Positions 1-10,400 of a stretch of 64,000 bases of DNA are shown one piece after another. The position numbers were made by a program, and so were the translations under genes. Origin of the DNA: Arcicella lustrica. GTDB taxonomy: Bacteria; Bacteroidota; Bacteroidia; Cytophagales; Spirosomataceae. Where the stretch lies: NCBI RefSeq assembly GCF_034930985.1, contig NZ_JAYGIM010000010.1, positions 62,001 through 126,000 on the forward strand. The letters are read 5' to 3'. Below the pieces are notes generated by a model. The model saw only the letters and a list, made by a program, of their open reading frames with translations. It had not been told where the DNA came from and did no database searches. Numbering within the stretch: the first letter of the stretch is position 1; every line of letters starts with the position of its first letter.

Positions 1-1547
1 TTTGGTAATTTTTCTTTCCAATAATTTGGCAATTTCATTTCTGGATTTACTCCCGTAGTTGGCTTTTTACTTCTGTCGAAAATATCTTTTGCCTTTACAT
101 ATTTCAATCCATCATAACCATAATTAGGTGCTTGGTAATTCTCTGGTTGAGCAACAAAATTATTTTCTGAAGCAATCAATTCCTTTTTACCTTTTGGATA
201 AACACTTAAAATAACAGCTTTTTTCCCTTGAATATATTGCTGATATACTCGCATGACATCTTCTTTGGTCACTGCCTGAATGCTTGCTAATTCTTTTGTC
301 AACAAACCAGCGTCTCCAGCTAATGCCTGATAATTTGCCAATTGAGAAACTTTACCTGATACGCTTGATAAATTTCGAACCGTACTTGCTTCATAATTTG
401 CCTTGAATTGTGCCAAATCGTCGTCGTTTACGCCTCTTTTTTCAAATTCATCAAAAGTACTTCTAATCATTTTCTCCATTTGGTTCAAAGGAGTATTGGG
501 TAAAGCAACTACCGTCATCGTAAATTCTCCTGCTAATTCTGACGTTGAATTGTAGGCTCCTGCCTGCAAAGCTTTTTGACTTTTCACAAAATTCTTGTAG
601 AAAAGGGAAGTTTTGCCACCCCCTAAAATCTGAGCGAGAACATCTAATGCTGCTTCGTCTTTATGAAATGCAGGCGTGGTTGGAAAAACCATTTGCAACA
701 TCGGAAAACGAATATTGTCTTCATAACTTACATAACGGTCGGTTGATAAAGCCACTGCTGGAACGATTGTTTTATCGACAGCAGGACAAGTAGGAATTGA
801 ACTAAAGTACTTTTCAACCAATTTGATTACTTCTTTAGGATTAACATCTCCACCAATCGACAAAGCGGCATTGTTTGGTCCATACCAACGTAAAAAGAAA
901 TTTTTAAGGTCGTTTACATTTACTCGGTTCAGGTCTTCAATGTAACCTATTGTTAACCAAGAATATGGATGTCCATAAGGATAAAGCGTTTTCGCAACAT
1001 ATTCACTTCCTAAACCATACGGACGATTATCATAATTTTGTCCTCTTTCATTTTTCACTGTAGCTCGTTGAATCTCAAATTTGCCTTGTGTTACGGCATC
1101 TAATAAAAAACCCATGCGGTCGGCTTCTAGCCATAAAGCTCTTTCTAATTGATTACTCGGAACAGTTTCAAAATAATTGGTACGGTCACGATTGGTCGTA
1201 CCGTTCATATTGCCACCTGCTTCAGTAATAATTTTAAAATGTTCTTCGTCGCCTACGTGGTCAGAACCTTGAAACATCATGTGTTCAAAGAAATGTGCAA
1301 AGCCCGATTTTCCGATTTCTTCTCTTGCCGAACCCACATGATAGGTTACGTCAACATGAACAACAGGGTCGGAATGGTCTTCGTGAATAATCAAGGTTAA
1401 ACCATTTGGCAAAATATATTTCTCATAAGGAATCACCAATTCATTTCCTTTTTTGGTGACTTTCTCGACCAATTTGGTCTGAGAAAAACTGATATAAGTA
1501 CTGCTTAAAGCCAGTAATAATGCTATGATAGCTTGTGTTTTTTTCAT
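1..1547 (-). CDS. M16 family zinc peptidase, N-terminal part (cut by window edge)
   Basis: The reading frame is open from an ATG at 1547 to the window edge, so the C-terminal part lies outside. An N-terminal hydrophobic stretch ending in a Ser-Gln site looks like a signal peptide, so the enzyme is probably exported to the periplasm. The inverted zinc-binding motif HFFEH is at residues 85-89, followed by the usual glycine-rich and LWLEADRM segments of pitrilysin-type peptidases. About 515 residues are visible. Bacteroidota members of this family are often near 900 residues with two M16 halves, and this would fit the first half. Family knowledge predicts peptide or oligopeptide degradation; the substrate is unknown. 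It is followed on the same strand by no visible partner, and the gene upstream (1627-3663) is 79 bp away. Confidence 0.9.
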   Translation of the reverse strand, partial: MKKTQAIIALLLALSSTYISFSQTKLVEKVTKKGNELVIPYEKYILPNGLTLIIHEDHSDPVVHVDVTYHVGSAREEIGKSGFAHFFEHMMFQGSDHVGDEEHFKIITEAGGNMNGTTNRDRTNYFETVPSNQLERALWLEADRMGFLLDAVTQGKFEIQRATVKNERGQNYDNRPYGLGSEYVAKTLYPYGHPYSWLTIGYIEDLNRVNVNDLKNFFLRWYGPNNAALSIGGDVNPKEVIKLVEKYFSSIPTCPAVDKTIVPAVALSTDRYVSYEDNIRFPMLQMVFPTTPAFHKDEAALDVLAQILGGGKTSLFYKNFVKSQKALQAGAYNSTSELAGEFTMTVVALPNTPLNQMEKMIRSTFDEFEKRGVNDDDLAQFKANYEASTVRNLSSVSGKVSQLANYQALAGDAGLLTKELASIQAVTKEDVMRVYQQYIQGKKAVILSVYPKGKKELIASENNFVAQPENYQAPNYGYDGLKYVKAKDIFDRSKKPTTGVNPEMKLPNYWKEKLP

Positions 1548-1626
1548 AAATATTTTAAGTTCTGAATTTGAAAAAATATAATAATTCCTATTCGAAGGCG
1601 AATTAATTCGTCGCCGAATGGAAAAT

Positions 1627-3663
1627 TTATAAACTCCTAAAAGCCTTCAACCCACTTTCTAGGAATTGTACAAAATTGTTTACTTCATAATTTGCACCTT
1701 GGGGTTTAATTAATTCTTTGCCTTCGGAATCTAGCAAAACATAATATGGTTGTGAATTGGTATTGAAGCGTTTAGCTTGCATCTCACTCCATTTTTTTCC
1801 TATTGTGGTGATTTTCTTTTGACTATAATCCGACAAATATTGTTCTTGTGAAGGCAGTTCTGTTTTGTCATCCACATACAATTGAATCAATACATAATCA
1901 TTTTGTAAATACTTCAAGACTTCTGGCTTCGACCAAACGGTTGCTTCCATTTTACGACAATTCACACAGGCGTGACCAGTAAAATCTATCATCACAGGTT
2001 TGTGCTGTTTTTTTGCAAAAGCTATTCCTTCTTCATAATCAAAAAAAGTATCCAAATTGAGCGGAGCGTGGAAAATATCAGCGTATTTATGGGTACTTTC
2101 AGAAGTTTTTGAGCTGTTTGTACCGAGTCGGGAAGTATATAAATCGAAATCTTGGGTATGTTGTGGGGGTAAAAATGCCGCAATGGCATCAAGCGGAGCA
2201 CCCCATAAACCCGGAATCATATAAACCGTAAAAGCAGCCGTAACGATACTCATAAACAAACGAGAAGTAGAAAGGTAAGCCAAAGGACTATCATGCGAAA
2301 ATTTGATTTTGCCTAATAAGTATAAGGTTAGCAAACCGAAAATAACAATCCATAGGGCTAGGAAAATCTCTCTATCAAACCATTGCCAGTGATAAGCCAA
2401 ATCTACATTGGATAAAAATTTTAGAGCAAGTGCTACTTCTAAAAAGCCTAAAACAACTTTCACACTATTCAGCCAACCACCAGATTTTGGGAGCGCATTT
2501 AGCCAAGATGGAAACATTGAAAACAAAGTAAAAGGCAAAGCCAATGCCAAAGCAAAACCAAACATTCCTATGGCTGGTCCAAGTATTTGTCCCATCGTAG
2601 CGGCTTGTACTAACAAAGTGCCAATAATTGGTCCTGTGCAAGAAAATGAGACCAAAGCCAACGTAGTAGCCATAAAAAATATGCCTAAATAACCACCTTT
2701 ATCAGCTTTTGAATCGGAAGCATTGAGCCAAGAAGCTGGCAACATGATTTCGAAAGCACCAAAAAACGAAGCGGCAAAAACCAATAACAAGATAAAAAAG
2801 GCGAAGTTGAAAATGCCATTGGTAGATAAATCGTTAAGGGCATCTGCACCAAAGAAAATAGTAATCAACAGCCCCAAGCTCACGTAAATCACAATAATTG
2901 ATAAACCGTAAACTAAAGATTTGGTGATGCCTTCGGCTTTTGTTCCTGCTCTTTTGGTAAAAAAACTCACCGTCATAGGTAACATCGGAAAAATACAAGG
3001 CATTAAAATAGCCGCAAAACCACCTAATAAACCTGCTAAAAAAGTCAGCCAAAGCGGTTTGGGTTCGGTAGCTTTTTCTACTGAAATAGTTGTAACTGTT
3101 GATTTGCTGGCGGATGTATCTTGAATATTTGTTGCTTGATTTTGCACTTGTCCGACAAGCGTATCTGTTGTTTTGAGTGCTAAAGCGGTATCTTTTTGAA
3201 GAGGAATTTTCGCAGTAATTTTTACAGGAATTTCAAAGGCTACTTGGTCTGGCGGTAAGCATTGTACATCGTTACAAACCATAAATTCTACACTTCCTTT
3301 TACCAAGGCTGTACTTTCTTTGAGCTTTATTTTCTGAGAAAACTTAGCGGTATGCTCAAACCAAAGTAAGTCCATACTGAAAGATTGGTCGTAAGCTTTA
3401 ATCACTTTACTTTCTTCGATTACTTTCCCAATAAGTTCAAAAGCTGGCGATGGACTGATAATAAACGAAGTTGGGACTGGTCCACCGTCACTAATATGTT
3501 GTGAATAAATATGCCAATGTTTGTCGATGTTTGCGGAGAAAGTAAGCATTACTTCTTGCCCAGTAATCGGCTTTGCTTTGAAAGTCCATTTCACAGGTTT
3601 TTCAATCTGAGCTTCTGAACAAAAGCATAGCAATAGTGATAAAAAAAGAAATATCTTTTTCAT
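1627..3663 (-). CDS. DsbD-type thiol:disulfide interchange protein
   Basis: A 678-residue membrane protein with the three-part DsbD layout. A signal peptide is followed by an N-terminal DsbD-alpha-like domain (about 25-155) with a C130/C135 pair. The polytopic membrane core (about 205-500) carries the two diagnostic cysteines in PCIFP and SCTGP contexts. The C-terminal thioredoxin-like domain (about 560-678) carries a CVNC active site. Proteins of this family pass electrons from cytoplasmic thioredoxin across the inner membrane to periplasmic thiol partners. The start is the ATG at 3663. The TlpA-like thioredoxin encoded at 4881-6008 is a possible client, but it lies in another transcription unit. 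The gene after the next gap (3692-4762) is only 28 bp upstream, so the two may be co-transcribed. Confidence 0.93.
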   Translation of the reverse strand: MKKIFLFLSLLLCFCSEAQIEKPVKWTFKAKPITGQEVMLTFSANIDKHWHIYSQHISDGGPVPTSFIISPSPAFELIGKVIEESKVIKAYDQSFSMDLLWFEHTAKFSQKIKLKESTALVKGSVEFMVCNDVQCLPPDQVAFEIPVKITAKIPLQKDTALALKTTDTLVGQVQNQATNIQDTSASKSTVTTISVEKATEPKPLWLTFLAGLLGGFAAILMPCIFPMLPMTVSFFTKRAGTKAEGITKSLVYGLSIIVIYVSLGLLITIFFGADALNDLSTNGIFNFAFFILLLVFAASFFGAFEIMLPASWLNASDSKADKGGYLGIFFMATTLALVSFSCTGPIIGTLLVQAATMGQILGPAIGMFGFALALALPFTLFSMFPSWLNALPKSGGWLNSVKVVLGFLEVALALKFLSNVDLAYHWQWFDREIFLALWIVIFGLLTLYLLGKIKFSHDSPLAYLSTSRLFMSIVTAAFTVYMIPGLWGAPLDAIAAFLPPQHTQDFDLYTSRLGTNSSKTSESTHKYADIFHAPLNLDTFFDYEEGIAFAKKQHKPVMIDFTGHACVNCRKMEATVWSKPEVLKYLQNDYVLIQLYVDDKTELPSQEQYLSDYSQKKITTIGKKWSEMQAKRFNTNSQPYYVLLDSEGKELIKPQGANYEVNNFVQFLESGLKAFRSL

Positions 3664-3691
3664 AAAGAGTTGTTTTTGATTACAACGATGG

Positions 3692-4762
3692 TTAAATAAT
3701 ACGAGGAGATAAAATAGATAAACGACTGATAGGACGATAATTAATAAAATCTATTTCAGTAGCAAGATAGCCTTCTTTTGGATTTTCCTCTTTCATCAAA
3801 TCGGTACTCAAATATTTTTTATTGTCGTCACACAAAATCGTGACGATTCGAGCATCAGCACCCATTTTCTCTTGTAATTTAATTGCCCCAATCAAGTTTG
3901 CTCCAGAAGAAATACCAACAGCCAAACCCAATTGATGAGCTAGTTTTTGGGCAACAATAATAGAATCTCCATCGCTGGCTTGAACAGGCTTTTCTAGTTC
4001 ATCAAATTTGATAATTTCAGGAATAAACTCATCAGAAATTCCTTGAATACGGTGTGTTCCTATTTTTTTACCTGCTGTAAGTGTAGGAGATTCTTCGGGT
4101 TCTAAAGGATGCACACAAATAGCAGGATTTCTAGATTTTAGGTAGCGTCCCACGCCCATTACTGTTCCGCCAGTACCGACACCTGCAACGAAAGCATCGG
4201 GAGTAATATCTATATTTTGTAATTGTAACCAGATTTCCTTTCCAGTAGTAACTTGATGAGCATCAGCATTATAATCATTCGCAAATTGACGGGGTAAGAA
4301 AATATTAGTATTCATTGCCGCCATTTGTTCTGAAAGACGAATACTTCCTAAAAAACCACCTTCTTCTTTAGAAATCAATGTGATTTTAGCGCCGAGACTG
4401 GCAATTATGTCCATTCGTTCTTTACTGAGCCAATCGGGCATGATGATTTGAACAGGATGCCCCAACGTGCGACCAATGGCAGAAAAAGAAATACCAGTAC
4501 TTCCGCTGGTGGCTTCAACGATTAAATCGTTCGGAGAAATTTTACCTTCTTGATATGACTTTTGAAGAATATACAAAGCCATTCGGTCTTTGATACTTCC
4601 CGTAAGATTATACTGTTCGCATTTTACATACAGCGAACGAATACTGTTTTTGTATGAATAGAAAATCTCAAGCATTGGCGTATTGCCCACCAAATGCCAA
4701 AGGTGATTAAATTTTTCTTGTAAGTCCTTTTTTAATGGATTTATTTGTGTTGATGAGTGCAT
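3692..4762 (-). CDS. PLP-dependent cysteine synthase family protein
   Basis: A fold-type II PLP enzyme of 356 residues from the ATG at 4762. An in-frame TTG at 4786 would add eight residues and is less likely. The PLP lysine is K58 in the context GSIKDR, the substrate-binding loop is SGSTG (86-90), and a glycine-rich GTGGT phosphate-binding loop follows near residue 200. These features match O-acetylserine sulfhydrylase and cystathionine beta-synthase type enzymes, which join a sulfur nucleophile to a serine-derived acrylate. The exact substrate cannot be read from the sequence. The usual Asn of the SGNTG loop is replaced by Ser. It sits directly upstream of the DsbD-like gene on the same strand, suggesting a thiol-linked transcription unit. 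It is cytoplasmic, with no signal peptide. Confidence 0.88.
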   Translation of the reverse strand: MHSSTQINPLKKDLQEKFNHLWHLVGNTPMLEIFYSYKNSIRSLYVKCEQYNLTGSIKDRMALYILQKSYQEGKISPNDLIVEATSGSTGISFSAIGRTLGHPVQIIMPDWLSKERMDIIASLGAKITLISKEEGGFLGSIRLSEQMAAMNTNIFLPRQFANDYNADAHQVTTGKEIWLQLQNIDITPDAFVAGVGTGGTVMGVGRYLKSRNPAICVHPLEPEESPTLTAGKKIGTHRIQGISDEFIPEIIKFDELEKPVQASDGDSIIVAQKLAHQLGLAVGISSGANLIGAIKLQEKMGADARIVTILCDDNKKYLSTDLMKEENPKEGYLATEIDFINYRPISRLSILSPRII

Positions 4763-4809
4763 TAGGTTTTCAATTTTGACTAGCAAATTGTTACATTAAG
4801 GCAATAAGG

Positions 4810-4855
4810 TTTCCTTGGGTTGTATATGTAATGGTACATATGCAACCCAAGGAAA
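4810..4855 (-). terminator. Strong 21-bp hairpin after the TlpA gene
   Basis: Two 21-nt arms (4810-4830 and 4835-4855) pair with a single G-U wobble around a 4-nt loop. The hairpin lies 26 bp past the stop codon of the TlpA-like gene and before the cysteine-synthase-like gene on the same strand. The T-tract on the minus strand is weak, so it may also act as an mRNA 3'-end or processing structure. Confidence 0.65.
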
Positions 4856-4880
4856 ATAATCAGTAATACTGTTGATTGGA

Positions 4881-6008
4881 TTAATGGATTAGCTCAGCTA
4901 GTTTTTTATGAAGCTCTTCGCTTCTAAGGTTTTTGGCAATGATTTTACCATTTTTATCCAACAAGAAATTCATCGGAACAGCACTTACAGCATACATTTT
5001 TGCTGCTTCATTTTGCCAACCTTTTAAATCTGAAACGTGAATCCAAGTCAATTTATCGGCATTGATAGCTTTTAACCAATTGGCTTTTTTATCGTCTAAA
5101 GAAACACCCACAATTTCAAAATTCTTATCACGGTATTCATTATACGCTTTTACAACATTTGGGTTTTCTTTTCTACATGGACCGCACCAGCTTGCCCAGA
5201 AATCTACCAATACATATTTACCTTTAAGCGATGCTAAAGTAAAAGCATTGCCAGTAGTATCTTCCATGCTAAAAGCTGGAGCCATTCTACCAACATCAAC
5301 TTTGGCTGATTTGTCTAAAAACTCTTTAACGCTTGTTCCATAATATGAAGACTGAGCATTTTTAGCTAAAAGGTTATAATATTCTTTTGCTTTGTTTTCA
5401 GAACCCGCACCCATGAAATAGCTATTGATGATAAATGCACTAATCATAGAATTAGGGCGAGTTGTAATAAATTGTCTGCAAATACTATCTGCATAAGTTT
5501 CCCCAGCAACAAATAGTGTATGAGCCTTCTGTCTGATGGCAACACTATCTGGATTATTCGTTTTTACAGTAGTTCTGTATAATTTATCCGACTGACTCAT
5601 AATGGCATACGCACCTTCCATTTGCTTGCGGTGTATCATCCATTCGTTGTGCAAAGGCGAACCTTTTACCGTTCCTTTGCTGATAGAATCTTTAGTAGTT
5701 TGTACAGTGATAGCTCCTCCTTGTACAAAAATATTTAGGCGTTCTTTTCTAGGATTCAAATATAAACCATAGATAGATGGATAGGCTAATTTCCCTTTGA
5801 AAGCAAACTTTCCGTCGGTACTTACCAAAGAATCTATGTCGAAACCTTTTCCATTATAGTGTGAAAGAAAGATTTTTTCATCTTTTAATCCTTCAATTTT
5901 TCCTGTAAGGCTAAATACTTCTTCTTTTACTGCTGTTGGCTTAGTTTGAGCCAAAGCACCTGTGATTGACAAAGCTAAAAAGCTTAATGCCATTGATATT
6001 TTTTTCAT
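4881..6008 (-). CDS. TlpA-like thioredoxin with DUF4369-type N-terminal domain
   Basis: An exported thioredoxin-fold protein of 375 residues from the ATG at 6008. The frame stays open to 6056, but the signal peptide begins at 6008. After the signal peptide comes a beta-rich N-terminal domain (about 30-120) of the DUF4369 kind. A helical linker follows, and then an AhpC/TSA-type thioredoxin domain (about 240-375) with the active site WCGPC, cysteines at 275 and 278. Family members act as periplasmic thiol:disulfide reductases, often for heme-protein maturation or as partners of SusC/SusD systems. The gene is the third in a minus-strand series SusC-SusD-TlpA, 80 bp after susD with a hairpin between them. 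The specific redox client is unknown. Confidence 0.9.
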   Translation of the reverse strand: MKKISMALSFLALSITGALAQTKPTAVKEEVFSLTGKIEGLKDEKIFLSHYNGKGFDIDSLVSTDGKFAFKGKLAYPSIYGLYLNPRKERLNIFVQGGAITVQTTKDSISKGTVKGSPLHNEWMIHRKQMEGAYAIMSQSDKLYRTTVKTNNPDSVAIRQKAHTLFVAGETYADSICRQFITTRPNSMISAFIINSYFMGAGSENKAKEYYNLLAKNAQSSYYGTSVKEFLDKSAKVDVGRMAPAFSMEDTTGNAFTLASLKGKYVLVDFWASWCGPCRKENPNVVKAYNEYRDKNFEIVGVSLDDKKANWLKAINADKLTWIHVSDLKGWQNEAAKMYAVSAVPMNFLLDKNGKIIAKNLRSEELHKKLAELIH

Positions 6009-6056
6009 AACCTTTACTTGTTTATTGTGAATGATTTTGAGTTCAATTTTTATCAA

Positions 6057-6082
6057 TAGGAATGGGATTCATCCCATTCCTA
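6057..6082 (-). terminator. Intercistronic hairpin between susD and tlpA-like genes
   Basis: A perfect 12-nt inverted repeat (6057-6068 with 6071-6082) lies immediately downstream of the SusD stop codon and 48 bp before the TlpA start. There is no clear T-run on the minus strand, so attenuation or mRNA stabilisation of the SusCD part is as likely as full termination. Confidence 0.55.
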
Positions 6083-6088
6083 TTTGAT

Positions 6089-7465
6089 TTAATATCCTGA
6101 ATTCTGTGTCAAATTTCTGTTAGCAAGTCTTTGATTTTCAGGAATTGGATAAAGTACTGCGGTTGATTTCCACGTTTTTGCTTTCAAACCACCCAAAACA
6201 GCATCGGCTCTGTTGCTACGTTTTAAGTCTAACCAACGATGTCCCCATTCTCCGAAAAACTCTACTTTACGTTCTTGTTCAATTGCCAATAATAATTGTT
6301 CTTTGGTCAACGAACTTGATAAAGCTGGTAATCCTGCTCTTTTACGAATGATGTCGACATCAGCTTTCGCCTCTGTCAATTTACCTTGTTGTGCTGCTGC
6401 TTCTGAACGAATCAAATACAATTCGGCAAAACGCAAAGCAACGCTGTATTCATTGCCTGTACCTGTTCTTACTTTGTATTTGTTGATGAAGTAATAATTG
6501 TTTGTACCAATTTTGGTTACGCCAGTCCAATTGGTTTTTCTTAAATCAACTTCTTCAAACGATTTGTACAAAGTATCATAAAGTGAAAAAGCTGGAATGA
6601 CACCTGTCGCTGCCAAGTAATTCCCTCCGAAAATAGAAACTCCCGTTGTGTTGGCTACTTGCCAAATAATTTCATTACTTGTATTCACAAAAGCATCGGC
6701 TGGTGCTGGCAAAGTATAAGCCTGTGCCGTAATTACTTGGCTTGCTTGGCTTTCTGCATTTGCCCAATCTTTGCTGTACAAATAAGCTCGTGCCAACAAC
6801 GTAGTAGCGGCATGTTTATTGACACGGCCTTTGAAAGTACCCACATAAGTAACAGGTAAATGTGCTTGAGCTTCTTTTAAATCAGTGATGATTTGTGCCC
6901 AAATAGCAGTAGCGGGTGTTCTTGGTAAACTTGCTTTTGCTTCATAGTCAGCATCTGGTGTTAGCGACATCGGTACATCGCCAAATAAATTCACCAAATA
7001 GAAGTACGATAATGCTCTCACAAATTTTGCTTCGCCCAATAATTGTTCTTTTACTGTTGGCGTTAAAGTTTGCGATTTATTCAAACCTGAAATAGCATTA
7101 TTTGCATTTTTGATTTGCTGATAAGAATAAGCCCAAATCGTGTTTTCAACCAAAGAATTATTGGTACTCAAAGCATTATTTTCAAATTCATCATAAGATG
7201 TATTGGCTGCATTATACTGAATATCATCCGCCGACATGCCCGGAAAGAAAGTACATCCTTGAACAAATTGACTCATGTTTGTTCCTGAATACAAACCTAA
7301 AATAGCACTTGAAGCCGTGGCATCAGCTTTGAAAACATCTTCAGAAACAACCTGCGTAGGCGGTGCGCCTAATTCTACAAACGATTCGCATGAAGAAAAA
7401 AGCGATAAGGAAGTGATGGCTGTCGCCCAAAATACTCCTTTGAATTTTTTATGGATATTTATCAT
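6089..7465 (-). CDS. RagB/SusD family outer-membrane lipoprotein
   Basis: A 458-residue SusD-like protein. The N-terminus has a signal peptide with a lipobox ending at the cysteine of SSCES, so it is predicted to be a lipoprotein on the outer-membrane surface. The helical TPR-like core and the family C-terminal block (ERKVEFFGEWGHRWLDLKR, then PIPENQR) are present. SusD proteins form the lid over a SusC channel and capture the substrate. The SusC partner is immediately upstream, with 13 bp between the genes. Because the locus carries no glycoside hydrolase and is controlled by a sigma/FecR pair, the cargo cannot be assumed to be a polysaccharide. Peptides or other nutrients are possible. Confidence 0.93.
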   Translation of the reverse strand: MINIHKKFKGVFWATAITSLSLFSSCESFVELGAPPTQVVSEDVFKADATASSAILGLYSGTNMSQFVQGCTFFPGMSADDIQYNAANTSYDEFENNALSTNNSLVENTIWAYSYQQIKNANNAISGLNKSQTLTPTVKEQLLGEAKFVRALSYFYLVNLFGDVPMSLTPDADYEAKASLPRTPATAIWAQIITDLKEAQAHLPVTYVGTFKGRVNKHAATTLLARAYLYSKDWANAESQASQVITAQAYTLPAPADAFVNTSNEIIWQVANTTGVSIFGGNYLAATGVIPAFSLYDTLYKSFEEVDLRKTNWTGVTKIGTNNYYFINKYKVRTGTGNEYSVALRFAELYLIRSEAAAQQGKLTEAKADVDIIRKRAGLPALSSSLTKEQLLLAIEQERKVEFFGEWGHRWLDLKRSNRADAVLGGLKAKTWKSTAVLYPIPENQRLANRNLTQNSGY

Positions 7466-7478
7466 GATATTTCCTTAA

Positions 7479-10400
7479 TTAAAATGAGCAATTGATACCA
7501 AACAAAATCGTTCTAAGTGGCGGTAAAACCTGTGCAATTGTACCTGTTCCTAAACCTGGAGGGCCACCGCCAACAGTAGTTTCTGTATCTAAAATGTATT
7601 TGTTTTTAGACCACGTAAACAAGTTTTGTCCTTGTACATAAATTCTACAATTGGTCATTCCCAATACTTTTGAAATGTTTTTAGGAACATTGTAAGCAAT
7701 ACTTGCTGATCTTAATTTCAAGTAAGAAGCATCTCCCCAGAAAGCATCCGACGAACTGAAGAAATTATATGAATTATACAAAGCTGTACCTGCTGTGGTC
7801 GTTGCTGCTGGAATATTCGTAACATCACCTTCTTGTTTCCAAACATTCAAATACGAAGTATTTTGGTTATTCAACGTTCCCGGTCTGTTATTTAAAATAT
7901 TGGTTTGTCCGAAACGATGATTGTATTGGAAGAAGAAATCTAATTGGAAGTTTTTATAAGAAACACTATTTCCTAAACCACCATAATAAGGCGTTCCGAT
8001 TTTCGCTACATAACGGTCATCAAAAGTAACCACACCATCTTTGTTGATGTCTTCATATTGAGCAGCTCCCGTTTTTGGGTCAACACCCAAATAGTGAAGG
8101 ACTTTTGTAAAGTTGATAGGTTGTCCAACTACATAAGAACCACTAGAGAAAGTATTTTCTATGCCTGGGAATTCAACTAATTTGTTTTTCGGTAAAGTAA
8201 TATTGAAGGTAGAAGTCCACTTCCAGTCGCCAGCAGAAACATTCGTTGTATTCAAATCAAATTCCAAACCGCTGTTTTCAATCAAAGCAGGTAAGTTTGA
8301 TAGAATGGCATTATAACCAGTTTGTGTTGGCAAACGCAAGTAAGCAATTTGGTTACTTGAACGGTTATTATAATATTCTGCTGTTAATAATACTTTATCT
8401 TTCAAGAAACCTAATTCTAGGGCCAATTCAAATTTCTTTGTTGTTTCCCATTGAATATCGGCATTTGGTAAAGTAGCAGGGTTCATCACAGGATTATTCA
8501 AATACGTTCCTGAAGTACTGTAAAGTGGTAAATATAAGTAATTAGAAATCTGGTCGTTACCAGTAGTTCCATAACTTGCTCTTAATTTACCGAAACTCAA
8601 TACGGGTAATTTTTTAGCGAAATCTTCTTCACTGAAAACCCAAGCTGCACCAATTGCACCAAAATTACCGAAGCGATTATTTGGACCAAAACGAGAAGAA
8701 CCATCTCTACGGAAAGTAGCATTCGCAAAGTATTTTCCTTTCCAATCATAGTTTACACGACCGAAAAGTGCATTGTATTTATATTCTACAATGTTGTTGT
8801 AATTGATGGTAATTAAACCTGCTGCCGAAAGCGTATTCAATAATGCTTCGCTACTATAATTACTTCCTGTGATATAATATCCATTTGAAGTATTATGTTG
8901 CCAGCTTGCTCCTGCTACTGCTAATAATTTACCTTCGCCAATTTCTTTTGTATATTCTGCTGTTGGTTCAATAATGTAGTTTTGTGCCTTATTATTCGCA
9001 AAAACAGAATTACTTGTTGGGTTTGAAACAGGATTCAATACCGAAGCAGGCGTTAAATTTTTCTGGTCTAAATCAGTAATGGTATAACCAAAGTTTGATT
9101 TGATATTGAAGCCAGAAAACACATTATATTTTACACTTGCATTAGCAATTAAGTTAGAGCTATTTGATAAATAAGTTCTTCCCAAAGTTGATAAGGGATT
9201 CGTGAAATTTGATGACCAAAACCATTTTCCGTTTGCATCATATAATGGCAAGTTTGGCGGTAAATTATACACCATACTCACATCACTTTGTGGTAGATTG
9301 GTATTGTCTTTCGAATAACTTACAGCAAAAGCAACATTCAATTTTCTATTTTTTGAATTATGGTCTAAATTCAAACGACTGGTAAATCTTTTGTTTGAAA
9401 AATCGCCCGGAAAAATTGTTGTTTCAGTTCTGTAACCTGCGTTAAACAAGAAACGAGTATTGGCATCACCGCCCGAAAGCGTTGTTTGAATATCATTGAT
9501 TTTACCAGTTCCACCCAATAAAAACTTTTGCCAGTCGGTTGTTTTAGTTTTATCCCAAACCAATAAATCTGGCGCATTATTAACTGTTGGCGTTATGCCA
9601 TCGTTTCTAAATGCTTGTGTTCTTAAATCATAATATTGTTCAGGATTTAACATCGGAATAAAACGATTCAATTCACTAAAACCCGTTGACGCATTTACAT
9701 CAAATTTCGTTTTACCTGATTTTCCTCTTTTGGTCGTAATCAATACTACGCCATTCGCACCACGAGAACCATAAATTGAAGTAGCATCAGCATCTTTCAA
9801 AATATCAATACGTTCGATGTCGGCTGGATTAATCATACTAAATGGACTCACGCCACCATTTGCACCAGAAGTACCAAAAGCATTCAAATTGTCTGTCGCT
9901 GGCGAACCACCGTTGAAATTTGTAAATGGCACACCATCAATTACATACAAAGGAATTGTACCTGAAGAAAGTGAACCCTGACCACGAATTTGGATTTGTA
10001 CGGCACTTCCTGGAAGTCCGTTATTTTGTGCAATCTGCGCTCCAGGAATACGTCCCGGCAAAGCAGCCAATACATTGGCGATTGGTTGTTTTGAAATTTC
10101 AGCCGAAGTAATTGAACTAACAGAACCCGTATTGATTCTTTTTGATGAAGTTCCATAACCAATTACCACTACTTCATCCAAGGCTTTTTGAGAAGGCTTC
10201 AGCGATATTTTTAAATCTGTAGCATTTCCAACTGTGATTGTATATGATTCAAAACCAACATAAGTAAACAAAAGAATGTATCCTTTCTTTGCCAAAATGC
10301 GGAATTTACCGTTTTCATCTGTGATAGTTCCAAATGGTGTACCTTTGGCAGTTACAGATACCCCTATTAAAGGTTCGCCCGTTTCGGCAGAGGTAACAAT

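Noticed and set aside
1149..1400. Small plus-strand open frames within 545-1400
   Set aside because: They are antisense to the M16 peptidase gene, which has an intact HxxEH motif and a continuous frame to the window edge.
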